Of a DNA stretch of 64,000 nt, positions 9,238-18,653 are shown one piece after another (the first letter of the stretch is position 1; every line of letters starts with the position of its first letter). This DNA comes from Marinobacter caseinilyticus (GTDB taxonomy: Bacteria > Pseudomonadota > Gammaproteobacteria > Pseudomonadales > Oleiphilaceae), in NCBI RefSeq assembly GCF_011074955.1, contig NZ_WUQJ01000020.1:62001-126000 (forward strand). Reading direction: 5' to 3'. The notes beneath the pieces were generated by a model. The model saw nothing but the letters and a program-made list of their open reading frames with translations. It was not told the origin of the DNA and made no database searches. The translations under genes were made by a program, and so were the position numbers.

Positions 9238-9845
9238 CCCTGAATGAACTTGGGCGCCAGGCCGAAATTCCATAACATCACCGAACCGACCCGGGTTGCC
9301 ACCAGAATGACCAAAGCCACGGTCAACAAAGCCCCGGCGTACATGACTGCCTGGTCCTTTGGAATCCGCATCACAATGGGCAAGCCATCGTACATGAGAT
9401 AGGCGCCATAGGCCGCCGCTGCCAGGAAAACCATCGCATTAAACCAGGGCACCGGGTACAACAGTGCGAACCCCGCCAAAAACAGGGGCGTGCAGGAATA
9501 CGACGCCAGCGCCAGCGCATTGGAGCGATCGTGTTCCTCCTGGGCACCGTAGGTCCTCGCCATCCAGTTGATGGCATATCCCAATGCAAAGACCCCCGCC
9601 AAGATGGCCAGGTAAGTCAGCACACTGAGCTGAACAGCACTGATTTCCGTTAACTTGATCAACCGATCATTGCCCACGGTCCAGCCAAAATGCGCGGTCG
9701 AAATGTAGGCGCAAATCGGTCCAATCGTGGCCAGTACCAAAACATACGTCACGTACAGGCGCCGCGGGGGGGCATGCTCCTTCCTGATGGAGTCCCACTC
9801 TGCATCCGGGTGAGTGAATAGGCCAAACGCATGGTTCAGGAGCAT
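9234..9845 (-). CDS. Yip1-family inner-membrane protein
   Basis: About 203 residues with five predicted membrane helices after a short conserved cytosolic lead (LFTHPDAEWDSIRKE), the signature of bacterial Yip1-domain proteins (DUF1282-like). Function is unknown. The ATG at 9845 follows GGAG by 6 nt; a TTG four codons upstream lacks such spacing. Convergent with the EAL gene with overlapping stop codons. Confidence 0.8.
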   Translation of the reverse strand: MLLNHAFGLFTHPDAEWDSIRKEHAPPRRLYVTYVLVLATIGPICAYISTAHFGWTVGNDRLIKLTEISAVQLSVLTYLAILAGVFALGYAINWMARTYGAQEEHDRSNALALASYSCTPLFLAGFALLYPVPWFNAMVFLAAAAYGAYLMYDGLPIVMRIPKDQAVMYAGALLTVALVILVATRVGSVMLWNFGLAPKFIQG

Positions 9846-10067
9846 TGCATTCTCCAAATATTGTTATGGTTAAAGTGATACGCCGGCGCGGGACACACAG
9901 ACCAACCGCCCAGACTTCGTGGTCCGGGCTTCAACCGTCGATTTGCTTGACCCCACACTCGTTTTATTAAAGTTAACATGACCGACGTGCGCAAGCACCC
10001 ATTGAAAGTTGGACCACAATGCACCATCTAAGGCCTGATCGAACCGAAACTTTGATGGGGCAGTCTT

Positions 10068-11069
10068 TTGGATTCCAAGCTGAGCACGATTCCGTTTTCT
10101 TTACTTGAGCTCGCCTCCGTGCGTGAAGGCCATACCGTCAGCGAGACGCTCAAACATACAACAAGCTACGCCCAACATGGGGAAGCACTGGGTTTTCAGC
10201 GCTTCTGGCTCGCTGAGCATCACAACATGGAAGGCATATCCAGCTCCGCCACGTCCGTCCTGATCGGTCATATCGCGAGTGCCACCGAGTCGATTCGGGT
10301 CGGCTCCGGTGGTGTCATGCTGCCCAACCACCCGCCCCTGGTGATTGCTGAACAGTTTGGCACGCTTGAAAGTCTGCACCCCGGCCGCATTGATCTCGGG
10401 CTGGGTCGAGCACCCGGAACCGATCCCATCACCAGCCAAGCGCTGCGGCGCGACGGCCTGGGCGCCGAGCAATTTCCCAACGATGTGGCTTTGTTGCAGG
10501 CGTTGCTGGGCCCGCTGCAGGCCGGTCAGCGACTCAAGGCCATCCCCGGCGCCGGCACTCAAGTGCCGATCTGGCTGCTGGGGTCCAGCCTTTACAGTGC
10601 GCAACTTGCCGCTCAGAAAGGCCTGCCTTATGCCTTTGCCGGTCATTTCGCACCGCGACTGTATCAACAGGCGATCAAGCTTTACCGGGCGCACTTCACG
10701 CCGTCGGCGACGCTCAGCAAACCCCATGTCATGCTGGCGCTACCGGCCGTGCCGGCTGAAACCAATGAGGAAGCGCACCGGCTGGCAACCACCAGCTATC
10801 AACGCATTCTCGCACTGTTTCGTGGTCAGCCATTGTGGCTCCGACCGCCGGTCACAAGCATGGCGGAGCACTGGAGCCCGGAGGAAGAGGCGGGGGTTCG
10901 CGGATTTCTGGATTTGCAACTCATCGGTGACCAGGACAGCATTCGGACCCAGTTGGAGCACCTGCTAGCCCGTGTCGAGGTGGATGAGTTAATGTTTACC
11001 GTCGATCTCTACGACCCCGATAAACGCCGCCATGCGCTGGACATTCTGGCGGCAACCCGGGCGAGCTGA
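10068..11069 (+). CDS. Luciferase-like (LLM class) flavin-dependent oxidoreductase
   Basis: 333-residue TIM-barrel protein of the bacterial-luciferase superfamily, YhbW-like subgroup. Recognised by [14 protein letters not shown], the [19 protein letters not shown] block and [10 protein letters not shown]. It probably uses FMNH2 or F420-like chemistry; members of this subgroup mostly have no known substrate. The start is a TTG at 10068 preceded by a GGGG stretch; no in-frame ATG lies near, and IPFSLLELA is the usual N-terminal beta-strand. Confidence 0.85.
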   Translation: MDSKLSTIPFSLLELASVREGHTVSETLKHTTSYAQHGEALGFQRFWLAEHHNMEGISSSATSVLIGHIASATESIRVGSGGVMLPNHPPLVIAEQFGTLESLHPGRIDLGLGRAPGTDPITSQALRRDGLGAEQFPNDVALLQALLGPLQAGQRLKAIPGAGTQVPIWLLGSSLYSAQLAAQKGLPYAFAGHFAPRLYQQAIKLYRAHFTPSATLSKPHVMLALPAVPAETNEEAHRLATTSYQRILALFRGQPLWLRPPVTSMAEHWSPEEEAGVRGFLDLQLIGDQDSIRTQLEHLLARVEVDELMFTVDLYDPDKRRHALDILAATRAS

Positions 11070-11102
11070 ACCCGGCATTGGCGTTTAAAAAGCGCACCGG
11101 TT

Positions 11103-11134
11103 CTCTTTCGCAGGGTTCCGGGCCTGCAAAAGAG
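11103..11134. terminator. Hairpin between convergent genes
   Basis: A 12-bp stem with one mismatch (11103-11114 with 11123-11134, eight-base loop) lies between the convergent LLM oxidoreductase and GST genes. No clean T-run follows on either strand, so it is a likely but imperfect transcript end for both. Confidence 0.45.
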
Positions 11135-11162
11135 CACCAAAGTGAATCACTCGCCTGCGTGA

Positions 11163-11735
11163 TCAGGCGTTGCGTGGATCGGTCTCGGGCACCATAACTT
11201 CGTTCTGGTGCTGATCGCGAAATGACAGCAAACTCTCAACGCCGTCGAAATTCACCAGAGACCGGAAATCGAGCCAGTCAACCATGCAGTACAGGCAGAT
11301 GGCGGGATAGTCCCAAACGGAAAATTCGCCCGCATCAACCATCGCCGACAAGGTTCGCATGGCGGTCATGATGCGTTCCCGCTGCAGGTTATAGAACATC
11401 GCATCCTGTTCGATATCCAAACCGGACCGCTTCGACAGTAGCAGCGTCACGCACGAGTCATTGGCCGCATCCACCAGCGTAAGCTGATTCTCCTGATCCC
11501 AGGTGAGGGCCTTGAGTCCCCGTTTGGCGCTCAGGTAACGGGCGATCATCCGGGAATCGTAAAGCGCCTGCGGCCCATCTTCCAGCATGGGTATCTTGAG
11601 CGCGGGATTTTTGCGCCGGAGTTCGTCGCGCCCTTCTCCGTAGATATCCAGATTGACAAATTCATAAGGCTCGGCGCCCAACAGCAGGCGAATTCGCCGC
11701 ACATACGGCGACGTGGTGGAACCAATCAGTTTCAT
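11163..11735 (-). CDS. Glutathione S-transferase family protein
   Basis: 190 residues. N-terminal thioredoxin-like half (STTSPYVRRIRLLL, with Ser-Pro-Tyr where Cys-Pro-x-Cys occurs in glutaredoxins; LKIPMLEDG with the cis-Pro; YDSRMIARYL for glutathione binding), then an all-helical C-terminal half. Substrate cannot be told. The ATG at 11735 follows AAGGAG by 5 nt; an in-frame start 10 codons upstream is disfavoured. Confidence 0.85.
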   Translation of the reverse strand: MKLIGSTTSPYVRRIRLLLGAEPYEFVNLDIYGEGRDELRRKNPALKIPMLEDGPQALYDSRMIARYLSAKRGLKALTWDQENQLTLVDAANDSCVTLLLSKRSGLDIEQDAMFYNLQRERIMTAMRTLSAMVDAGEFSVWDYPAICLYCMVDWLDFRSLVNFDGVESLLSFRDQHQNEVMVPETDPRNA

Positions 11736-11812
11736 GGGATCTCCTTGTAAGAATGTTTGCATCAATCAAAATGGCAGTGTATCCCGCGGCAGCGCCAAAG
11801 CGGTGCCCCAGG

Positions 11813-12925
11813 TTATAACACCGATGCCGGGTCGGAATAGGTGTAGCCAAGGGTGTCCGCCACTTCGCGATAGGTCACTTTTCCGGCGCACACATTGAGA
11901 CCATTCATCAGGTGCCTGTCATCCAGTAGCGCCTGCTTTGCCCCTTTATTGGCCAGGCTGACGATAAACGGCAGAGTGACATTGTTCAGAGCCAACGTCG
12001 ATGTTCGTGCAACCGCCCCCGGCATGTTGGCAACGCAGTAGTGAATCACGCCTTCTTCCACATAGGTTGGATCGGCGTGGGTAGTGGCACGGGAGGTCTC
12101 AATACACCCCCCCTGATCAATCGCCACGTCGACGATCACGCTGCCTTCCGACATTTGCTTGAGCATGGCCCGGGTAACCAGCTTCGGAGCCGATGCGCCC
12201 GGAATGAGTACCCCGCCAATCACCAGGTCGGACTGAACGACCGACTGCTCAACCGAGTCATTGGTGGAAAACAGGGTAATGATGCGATTGCCGTACAGTC
12301 TATCCAACGTCCGCAACACATCCATGCTGCGGTCAATGACGGTGACATCGGCGCCGAGACCCACGGCCATGGCCAGCGCATTCTGACCAACCACACCGCC
12401 GCCGATCACCGTCACCTTGCCTGGACTGACGCCCGGCACGCCACCCAACAACACCCCGCGGCCACCCATGGACTTTTCCAGACAATGGGCGCCAGCCTGC
12501 ACCGACATGCGCCCTGCCACTTCCGACATCGGGGCCAGCAAAGGTAACCTGCCATGCCGGTCGGTCACGGTTTCATAGGCAATACAAATGGCGCCCGACT
12601 TCACCAGATCGTCGGTCTGTGCCGGATCCGGCGCCAGGTGCAAATAGGTAAACAATGTGTGCTGGGAAGTCAGTCGCGCCCGTTCCTCCGGCTGCGGCTC
12701 TTTCACCTTGACGATCAGATCGGAATCGCGAAACACCGAATCGGCATGGTCGGCGATAGCCGCGCCGGCATTCCGATAATCCTCATCACTGAACCCGATC
12801 GCCGCACCCGCCTGGGTCTCAACCAGCAGGCTGTGGCCGTGGCCGCAGAGCTCTCTCACCGACGCCGGTGTCATACCGACCCGATATTCATGGTTCTTGA
12901 TTTCCTTGGGTACACCGATGCGCAT
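11813..12925 (-). CDS. ald: Alanine dehydrogenase
   Basis: NAD-dependent oxidative deamination of L-alanine to pyruvate and ammonia, reversible. 370 residues, standard length. The N-terminus [20 protein letters not shown] and catalytic-region YLHLAPD match the family; the NAD-binding Rossmann motif is [12 protein letters not shown] with an acidic residue ending the second strand (VTVID). Not in an obvious operon: the GST gene follows 77 bp downstream. Together with the DadA-like enzyme at 56 kb it could support growth on alanine, but the two genes are far apart. Confidence 0.95.
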   Translation of the reverse strand: MRIGVPKEIKNHEYRVGMTPASVRELCGHGHSLLVETQAGAAIGFSDEDYRNAGAAIADHADSVFRDSDLIVKVKEPQPEERARLTSQHTLFTYLHLAPDPAQTDDLVKSGAICIAYETVTDRHGRLPLLAPMSEVAGRMSVQAGAHCLEKSMGGRGVLLGGVPGVSPGKVTVIGGGVVGQNALAMAVGLGADVTVIDRSMDVLRTLDRLYGNRIITLFSTNDSVEQSVVQSDLVIGGVLIPGASAPKLVTRAMLKQMSEGSVIVDVAIDQGGCIETSRATTHADPTYVEEGVIHYCVANMPGAVARTSTLALNNVTLPFIVSLANKGAKQALLDDRHLMNGLNVCAGKVTYREVADTLGYTYSDPASVL

Positions 12926-13100
12926 GGCTCTTCCTTAGTTGAATGGGCCTGTACAGAGTGTAGACAATCCATGGCGCCAAAACCGGTTACCATGAGACTA
13001 TCGTCTGGCATTTGAATGAAGAGCGATGCGGTGCTTATTCAGGGACGAACTCGTCACGCTGCCGTGATGGTGACTCAACCGACGCAATAAGGAATTTGAT

Positions 13101-13904
13101 ATGACCACAACACAGACTCACGCATCCATCTCAGCCCTGCTGTTAACCGCCTTCATGAATCCGGCTATGGCAGACCTGAAATCTGAAACCATCGAATACA
13201 CCGTCAATGGTGATGCCTTTACCGGCTATCTGGTCTACGACGATGACCTTGAAGGCAGGCGCCCGGGCGTATTGGTGGTGCATGAATGGTGGGGACAAAA
13301 TGACTTTGCCCGTCAGCAGGCCGAACGACTGGCAGCCGAAGGCTACACCGCGTTTGCATTGGACATGTACGGCACCGGTAAACTGGCCAGTCATCCGGAT
13401 GACGCCAAGAAGTTCATGCAGGCCGCCACGGCGGACAAACAGGTCATGGCGGCCCGGTTCCGCACTGCCATGACACTGCTGCAAGACCACGACACAGTGG
13501 ATCAAAATCACATTGCCGCTCAGGGCTACTGTTTTGGGGGCGCCGTGGTGTTGAACATGGCACGACTGGGGCTGGACCTTGATGGCGTGGTCAGTTTCCA
13601 TGGTTCCCTGGGCAGCGACATAATCGCCGACCCTGGCGCGATTTCGGCTCGCGTTCTGGCCTATACCGGGGGCGCTGATCCCTTTGTTCCTGTCGATCAG
13701 GTAACCGGTTTTGTGAGTGAAATGGTTACCGCCAGAGCCGATCTGACATTGGTCAGTTTCCCTGGCGTCAAACACGCATTCACGGTGCCCAATGCGACCG
13801 CCACCGGAGCGAAATTCGGCCTCCCCCTGGCTTATGATAAAGATGCAGCCGAGCGCTCCTGGCAGGACACAATGGCCTTTTACCGGACCATCTTCGAGCA
13901 GTGA
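13101..13904 (+). CDS. Dienelactone hydrolase family protein
   Basis: 267-residue alpha/beta hydrolase. The nucleophile is Cys in GYCFGGAVVL, as in true dienelactone hydrolases, with Asp in GGADPFVP and His in VKHAFT completing the triad. The first ~23 residues contain a hydrophobic stretch ending in AMADLKS, which looks like a weak signal peptide without the usual positive charge, so export is uncertain. AAGGAA lies 6 nt before the ATG. The substrate is not clear; no chlorocatechol pathway genes are around it. Confidence 0.88.
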   Translation: MTTTQTHASISALLLTAFMNPAMADLKSETIEYTVNGDAFTGYLVYDDDLEGRRPGVLVVHEWWGQNDFARQQAERLAAEGYTAFALDMYGTGKLASHPDDAKKFMQAATADKQVMAARFRTAMTLLQDHDTVDQNHIAAQGYCFGGAVVLNMARLGLDLDGVVSFHGSLGSDIIADPGAISARVLAYTGGADPFVPVDQVTGFVSEMVTARADLTLVSFPGVKHAFTVPNATATGAKFGLPLAYDKDAAERSWQDTMAFYRTIFEQ

Positions 13905-13967
13905 AACCGCGGCGGTGATGGCGCAACCGGGGCCGGGATCAGGCTTTCCCCGTCTCAGGTTGTGGTG

Positions 13968-14876
13968 CTAGTTTTCCTGCTGAGCAAGCGCCGAGTCGGA
14001 CTGAGCCACCCCCCGATGACCCAGCGCATACACCAGAATACCGGCCGTGATAAACATTACGCCGGTGTATATGGCGGGGGCCAACGACATCGCGTAGTTG
14101 TTCAGCATCCCTAAAGCCAGCACCATGGCCAAGCCGCTGTTTTGCAAGCCGACCTCTAGCGTAATGGAAATGCTTTGCGGCCGGTTCAGGGCAAACAACC
14201 GAGCGCTGTAGTAGCCAATCAGCATCGTGCTCATGTTCAGAAACAAGGCCACCGGGCCGGCGCTGATGACCGAATCGACAAACGTGTCCCGCTGCTGGTA
14301 AACCAGAAATGCAATCAGCAGCGCCAGGAATATCACTGCGAAGTACTTCACCCGGTGCTCCACTGCCGTCGCCAATCCGGGCTTGAACCGGCGAATCACC
14401 ATGCCAATGGTGATTGGCACCACCGTCAACACCACCAAACTCGCCATGGTTTTTGCCACCGGCAGTGTAATGCGCTCGGACTCGCCCAGGAAATAAACCA
14501 GTGAGCCATTGATAATAAAAGGAATGGTGAACACTGTGACCACACTGGCAACCGCTGTCAAAGTCACCGACAGTGCAACATCACCCCGCCCGATATGGGC
14601 GTAAAGATTGGAAGTGGTGCCGCCGGGGCACACCGCCAGCAACATCACCCCCACTGCGAGCTCAGGACTGAGCGGCATCACGTTCGCCAATCCGAATCCA
14701 ATCAGCGGCAGCAATAACAATTGGCAGGTGAGGCCAATCGCGACCGCCTTGGGGTAGGACACGACGCGTCGAAAATCATCCGGAACCAGCGATAGCCCCA
14801 TACCCAGCATGATCAGAAACAACGAGATCGGAACAATTTGAACGTTAACGAGCTGGACCAGCTGTTCTGGACTCAT
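13968..14876 (-). CDS. Bile acid:sodium symporter (BASS) family transporter
   Basis: 302-residue membrane protein with about ten helices, matching the BASS/ACR3-like fold: sodium-site-like GLANVMPLSPELAVGVMLLA, CPGGTTSNLYAHIGRGD, and a second half with EVGLQNSGLAMVLA. Probable Na+-coupled uptake of an organic anion; in bacteria these carry diverse carboxylates and not necessarily bile acids. The ATG at 14876 follows AAGGAGG by 5 nt; a longer frame to 15026 adds 50 unconserved residues. Confidence 0.88.
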   Translation of the reverse strand: MSPEQLVQLVNVQIVPISLFLIMLGMGLSLVPDDFRRVVSYPKAVAIGLTCQLLLLPLIGFGLANVMPLSPELAVGVMLLAVCPGGTTSNLYAHIGRGDVALSVTLTAVASVVTVFTIPFIINGSLVYFLGESERITLPVAKTMASLVVLTVVPITIGMVIRRFKPGLATAVEHRVKYFAVIFLALLIAFLVYQQRDTFVDSVISAGPVALFLNMSTMLIGYYSARLFALNRPQSISITLEVGLQNSGLAMVLALGMLNNYAMSLAPAIYTGVMFITAGILVYALGHRGVAQSDSALAQQEN

Positions 14877-15077
14877 TAGCCCTCCTTGTGCCAAGACACC
14901 ACCCTTGGCGATGCTATCCCGGTCATTATTATCAGGTGGTGATCCAATGTGCTCAGTGTCTGGCGGCGAATGATCCCAGACTGCGGCCTCAAGTCTAACC
15001 TGTGGGCACCCATGCGGGAAATTCATTTCATTGATGGCAAGGCATAAACATCATGCATGAGTTTTTCTATAGGCAAT

Positions 15078-15106
15078 AAAAAAGGCAGCCGCAGGCTGCC
15101 TTTTTT
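15078..15106. terminator. Bidirectional intrinsic terminator downstream of the csp gene
   Basis: Perfect 7-bp stem GGCAGCC/GGCTGCC (15084-15090 with 15094-15100, three-base loop), flanked by six A (15078-15083) and six T (15101-15106). It terminates the cold-shock gene on the minus strand and would work on both strands. Confidence 0.9.
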
Positions 15107-15122
15107 CGAAGCTGTCTGTTAT

Positions 15123-15329
15123 TTACAGAGCAACTACGTTCTCCGCCTGAGGACCTTTCTGGCCCTGAGTCACGGTGAACTCGACCTGCTGGCCTTCAGC
15201 CAGGGTCTTAAATCCTGAACCGGTGATGGCGCTGTAGTGAACGAAAACGTCCGGGCCAGACTCACGGGTGATAAAACCAAAGCCTTTTGCTTCGTTGAAG
15301 AACTTAACAGTACCGGTAGTAGTAGACAT
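15123..15329 (-). CDS. Cold-shock protein, CspA family
   Basis: 68-residue single cold-shock domain. RNP1 is KGFGFI and RNP2 is VFVHYSAI; it binds single-stranded nucleic acid and acts as an RNA chaperone. ATG at 15329 follows AGGAAG by 7 nt. A long leader (up to ~250 nt to crcB) precedes it, as for cspA-type genes whose 5' UTR responds to temperature; here that is inference. Which csp paralogue it is cannot be told. Confidence 0.95.
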   Translation of the reverse strand: MSTTTGTVKFFNEAKGFGFITRESGPDVFVHYSAITGSGFKTLAEGQQVEFTVTQGQKGPQAENVVAL

Positions 15330-15579
15330 ACTTAAACTTCCTGAAATCAATAATTTTTTCTGCCAACTCCCATCGTGGGTGGCTGGCGTTTGCGGAAAAA
15401 CAGAACTCTGCGTAATCAAAAACAGGACGATGAACTACTCACTACTGCGGTATACGTCTTATTCATGAATTGCTGTGCCAATCTTTCCTTCCATTTGAAC
15501 TTTACACTTTGTAAAAAAGAAATCAACCCTATTTTTCCGGTTGTAAGTGAAGATACTAAGACAACCCAAAGGGCTGAAT
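15330..15579 (-). promoter_or_regulatory. Leader and promoter region of the csp gene
   Basis: 250 bp with no credible gene. It holds an AT-rich stretch and a perfect 15-bp dyad TTTACActtTGTAAA at 15501-15515, operator-like and of unknown owner. The proximal ~150 nt probably form a csp 5' UTR. No promoter could be assigned with confidence. Confidence 0.4.
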
Positions 15580-15960
15580 TTAGCTCTTCAGCGCGGTGTA
15601 ACTGAGCACCCCCAAAGCGGTCATAAGAATCGAACCGACGACGTGCAGCAGGATGCCTGCCAGCGCCATCAACCACTTCCCTTCCTGCATGGCCGAAAAC
15701 ATCTCCAGCGAAAACGTCGAAAATGTGGTTAGAGCTCCGCACAGCCCCGTAATGGCAAACAACCGCCACTCCGGGGACAACGACGATCCGTGCAGAAAAA
15801 AACCAATCAGTAGACCGATCAGGCCACCCCCAACCAGGTTGGCCACCAGGGTTCCGAACGGTACGACGTGGTAACTGCTATTCAACCAAAGCCCTAAGGC
15901 CCAGCGTATGTTGGCGCCAATCACTGCACCCGCACTGACCGCGAATATCGACAACCACAT
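15580..15960 (-). CDS. crcB: Fluoride exporter CrcB (Fluc)
   Basis: 126-residue, four-helix fluoride channel that works as an antiparallel dimer. Recognised by FGTLVANLVGGGLIG (pore Asn) and TGLCGALTTFSTFSLEM (Phe and Ser/Thr track). ATG at 15960 follows GGAG by 8 nt. The upstream spacer contains a terminator whose T-tract runs straight into this SD (listed separately). I do not see the canonical fluoride riboswitch consensus there. Confidence 0.93.
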   Translation of the reverse strand: MWLSIFAVSAGAVIGANIRWALGLWLNSSYHVVPFGTLVANLVGGGLIGLLIGFFLHGSSLSPEWRLFAITGLCGALTTFSTFSLEMFSAMQEGKWLMALAGILLHVVGSILMTALGVLSYTALKS

Positions 15961-15972
15961 CAGACATTCTCC

Positions 15973-16017
15973 AAAAAAAAAAAAGCCCGCCAACATCATC
16001 GGTGTCAGCGGGCTTTT
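15973..16017 (-). terminator. Strong terminator between fadE and crcB
   Basis: Read on the minus strand: a 10-bp perfect stem (16008-16017 with 15981-15990) followed by an unbroken run of 12 T (15984-15973, partly overlapping the stem), then directly the GGAG of crcB. It most simply ends the fadE transcript, but its contact with the crcB ribosome site leaves room for an attenuator role. Confidence 0.85.
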
Positions 16018-16035
16018 ATTCGTTCTTATTAATGC

Positions 16036-16087
16036 CTTGAGCTACCGTCCGCTTCCGAGATTAACGGACACGCGCACGGCGCTCAAG
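16036..16087 (-). other. Nested stem structure in the fadE-crcB spacer
   Basis: A perfect 7-bp outer helix (16036-16042 with 16081-16087) encloses a second perfect 5-bp helix GTCCG/CGGAC (16047-16051 with 16065-16069). It lies between the fadE stop and the terminator preceding crcB. The domain-plus-terminator layout resembles a riboregulator, but it could be ordinary 3' UTR folding. Confidence 0.4.
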
Positions 16088-16091
16088 CAAC

Positions 16092-18542
16092 TTAGGCGGC
16101 GTTGTGATTAATCACCGACTCCTTTTTATGGGCAAAGGCATCAAATTCGAAATCATCCACTGTCAGCATTTCCAGTACACGGGCTTCGTATTCAGCCATG
16201 AATTTGGCGTCTTCCTTGCTGAAGACGCCAGCCTCCAGCGCCGCCTCAAACCGCTGTTCCGGATGCAATGCTTCCATCGGCAGTTCGCCCTTGGCGTACG
16301 CCTTGGTGGCCTTGCGGTACAGTACTTCCGCCTTGTCATAGTCTTTCAGCAGATCGTTGTACTCGGCCACCGGGTTGGTATCCGCGCCCTCGACATGAGT
16401 GCTCCAGATGGCTTGGGTCAACCGGCTACGCACCGGCGTATCGGTCGAGATTGCGGTTGCCAGCGCCCGGGTCGTATCGTCGTGAGGCTTGTCCCAACGC
16501 CGGCCGAGCGGCATGATGATTGCGCGCAATGCCCAGGCAACCGGACGGTTAGGCAGGTTTTGGAAGAATTCATCCAACGCCTCTTCGGTACGGTGCAACA
16601 GCAGCCCGAGGCTGTATTGCATCAGCTCACGCTCACCGTCAACTGGCTGCGCTTCGTGCCAGTTCTTCAGCACCATGGACGCCAGATACAGGTTGGACAG
16701 CACATCGCCCAGACGCGCCGAAATGAGCTCCCGCATTTTGAGCTCGGACCCGAGCGTGGTCATCGCCGCATCGGCGCACAAGCCAAACGCCGCACTGAAA
16801 CGGGCCACCCCCTGAGCGTAACGACCGGATGCGCTGTCAAATGGGACCTGGGCTTTACCAACCCCCAGCGCCTGAGTAAAGGCCCGGGCTGCATTTCCGA
16901 AAATCAGACCGGCATGACCAAAGAATGCATCGTCGAATGCATCGATATCGTCATTGTCCTTGGCAGCCAGTTCTTTCAGCACGTAGGGGTGGCACCGAAT
17001 GGCGCCCTGGCCAAAGATCATCAGGCTGCGGGTCATGATATTGGCACCCTCAACGGTAATGGAGACAGCCGCACCGCTGTATCCAATACCCAGATAATTT
17101 CGGGGCCCCAGTGTGACCGTTTTACCACCATGAACGTCCATCGCATCGGTCAGAATGTTGCGCTGCATTTCAGTCAGGTGGTATTTAAGAATTGCCGACG
17201 GTACCGAGGGCTTCTCGCCGCGGTCCACCATATTGGCGGTTTGATTGACCGCAGCCTGAGCGATATAACTCTGGGATGCGATGCGAGCCAGCGGCTCCTG
17301 CACACCTTCCATGTCCGCAACCGGGGTGTTGAACTGGCGCCGGATCCGGGTGAAACCGCCGGCGGTTCCAACCGCATAGGCGGAGGCACCGGCAGCGCCT
17401 GACGGCAAGGTAATGCAGCGGCCAACGGAGAGGCATTCCACCAGCATGCGCCAGCCTTCACCTGCCATGGCCTCACCGCCAATCAGGTAGTCCAGCGGGA
17501 TAAACACATCCTTACCCTTGATTGGACCGTTCAGGAACGGACTGCCAATGGGGCAATGACGACGGCCAATCTCCATGCCTTTGGTGTCACGGGGAATCAG
17601 CGCGCAGGTAATGCCGCGATCCTTCTTGTCGCTGAGCAGTCCGTCAGGGTCAAACATGCGAAAAGCCAGGCCCACCACCGTCGCAATGGGCGCCAGTGTA
17701 ATCCAGCGCTTGTCAAAATTGAGCTTGAGGCCAATGACTTCTTTGCCCTTGAATTTGCCTTTGCACACGATGCCGGTGTCCGGCAACGATGTTGCGTCCG
17801 ACCCCGCACGGGGGCCGGTTAAACCGAAACACGGGATCTCGCGCCCGTCCGCCAGTCGCGGTAAGTAATGCTTCTTCTGCTCGTCGGTACCGTATTTAAG
17901 CAGCAGTTCGCCGGGGCCCAGTGAGTTGGGCACACCAACGGAAACCATCAATGTTTCATTGCATGCCAGGCGCTGCAGCACCGCCGACTGGGCTTTGGCG
18001 GAAAACTCCAGGCCACCGTATTCCTTGGGAATGATCATGCCAAAGAACTTTTCTTTTTTCAGAAAGCTCCAAAGCTCCGGAGGCAGATCCGCGCGCTCAA
18101 CCCCGACGTCCCAGGCATTGCACATGGACGCTGCTTTAACACATTGGTTATCAACAAATGCCTGCTCCTCTTCCGTCAGGCCGGTATTGCGATTGATCAG
18201 CAGGTTGTGCCAATCGGGCTTGCCGGTGAACAGTTCACCATCCCAGCCGACGGTGCCGGCATCCAGCGCCACTTTTTCAGTCTCGGACACTTTGGGCGCG
18301 ACCTGTTTGAACATTGCGAAAATTCGCGGGGTCAGCCAACTTTTACGGAACCCGGGCAGCCCGCAAACCGCTGTCACGGCCGCGCCGACAAATAACACAA
18401 ATGCCAGCCAGCCGGATGCAAAGATCAATGAAGCAAGGCCTATACCCGCCATCACACCAATTGCCGTATTGGCTCCGGACTCGCGGCGCATCACTACTAA
18501 CAGGGCGGCGACCGCAACCAAGAACAGAATGAATGTCATCAT
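16092..18542 (-). CDS. fadE: Acyl-CoA dehydrogenase, FadE type
   Basis: First oxidation step of fatty-acid beta-oxidation (acyl-CoA to trans-2-enoyl-CoA). 816 residues, matching the long FadE class (E. coli 814). Two hydrophobic N-terminal segments (ILFLVAVAALLVVM, IGLASLIFASGWLAFVLFV) suggest membrane association. Acyl-CoA dehydrogenase blocks include PKEYGGLEFSAKAQSAVL, CFGLTGPRAGSDATSLPD and GNYLGI-like GPRNYLGIGYSGAAVSITVEGAN. Two ATGs are adjacent at 18542/18539, preceded by GAGAG. Likely a single-gene unit ending at the terminator before crcB. Confidence 0.95.
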   Translation of the reverse strand: MMTFILFLVAVAALLVVMRRESGANTAIGVMAGIGLASLIFASGWLAFVLFVGAAVTAVCGLPGFRKSWLTPRIFAMFKQVAPKVSETEKVALDAGTVGWDGELFTGKPDWHNLLINRNTGLTEEEQAFVDNQCVKAASMCNAWDVGVERADLPPELWSFLKKEKFFGMIIPKEYGGLEFSAKAQSAVLQRLACNETLMVSVGVPNSLGPGELLLKYGTDEQKKHYLPRLADGREIPCFGLTGPRAGSDATSLPDTGIVCKGKFKGKEVIGLKLNFDKRWITLAPIATVVGLAFRMFDPDGLLSDKKDRGITCALIPRDTKGMEIGRRHCPIGSPFLNGPIKGKDVFIPLDYLIGGEAMAGEGWRMLVECLSVGRCITLPSGAAGASAYAVGTAGGFTRIRRQFNTPVADMEGVQEPLARIASQSYIAQAAVNQTANMVDRGEKPSVPSAILKYHLTEMQRNILTDAMDVHGGKTVTLGPRNYLGIGYSGAAVSITVEGANIMTRSLMIFGQGAIRCHPYVLKELAAKDNDDIDAFDDAFFGHAGLIFGNAARAFTQALGVGKAQVPFDSASGRYAQGVARFSAAFGLCADAAMTTLGSELKMRELISARLGDVLSNLYLASMVLKNWHEAQPVDGERELMQYSLGLLLHRTEEALDEFFQNLPNRPVAWALRAIIMPLGRRWDKPHDDTTRALATAISTDTPVRSRLTQAIWSTHVEGADTNPVAEYNDLLKDYDKAEVLYRKATKAYAKGELPMEALHPEQRFEAALEAGVFSKEDAKFMAEYEARVLEMLTVDDFEFDAFAHKKESVINHNAA

Positions 18543-18653
18543 AGGTACTCTCTTTCATCCGTGTTAAGAAACTTCAGGCATTAACGCCTGACTCAAGACT
18601 ACGACTAAAGTACATTAATGGATGTCAGCCTGCCAATCAGCCGGCCAGCCCTG

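Noticed and set aside
15961..16091. Fluoride riboswitch before crcB
   Set aside because: The conserved GGNGATGG-type and CTGATGRC-type segments were not found; only unrelated stems and a terminator are present.
16104..17402. 432-codon plus-strand open frame inside fadE
   Set aside because: Antisense shadow; FadE motifs on the other strand are unmistakable.
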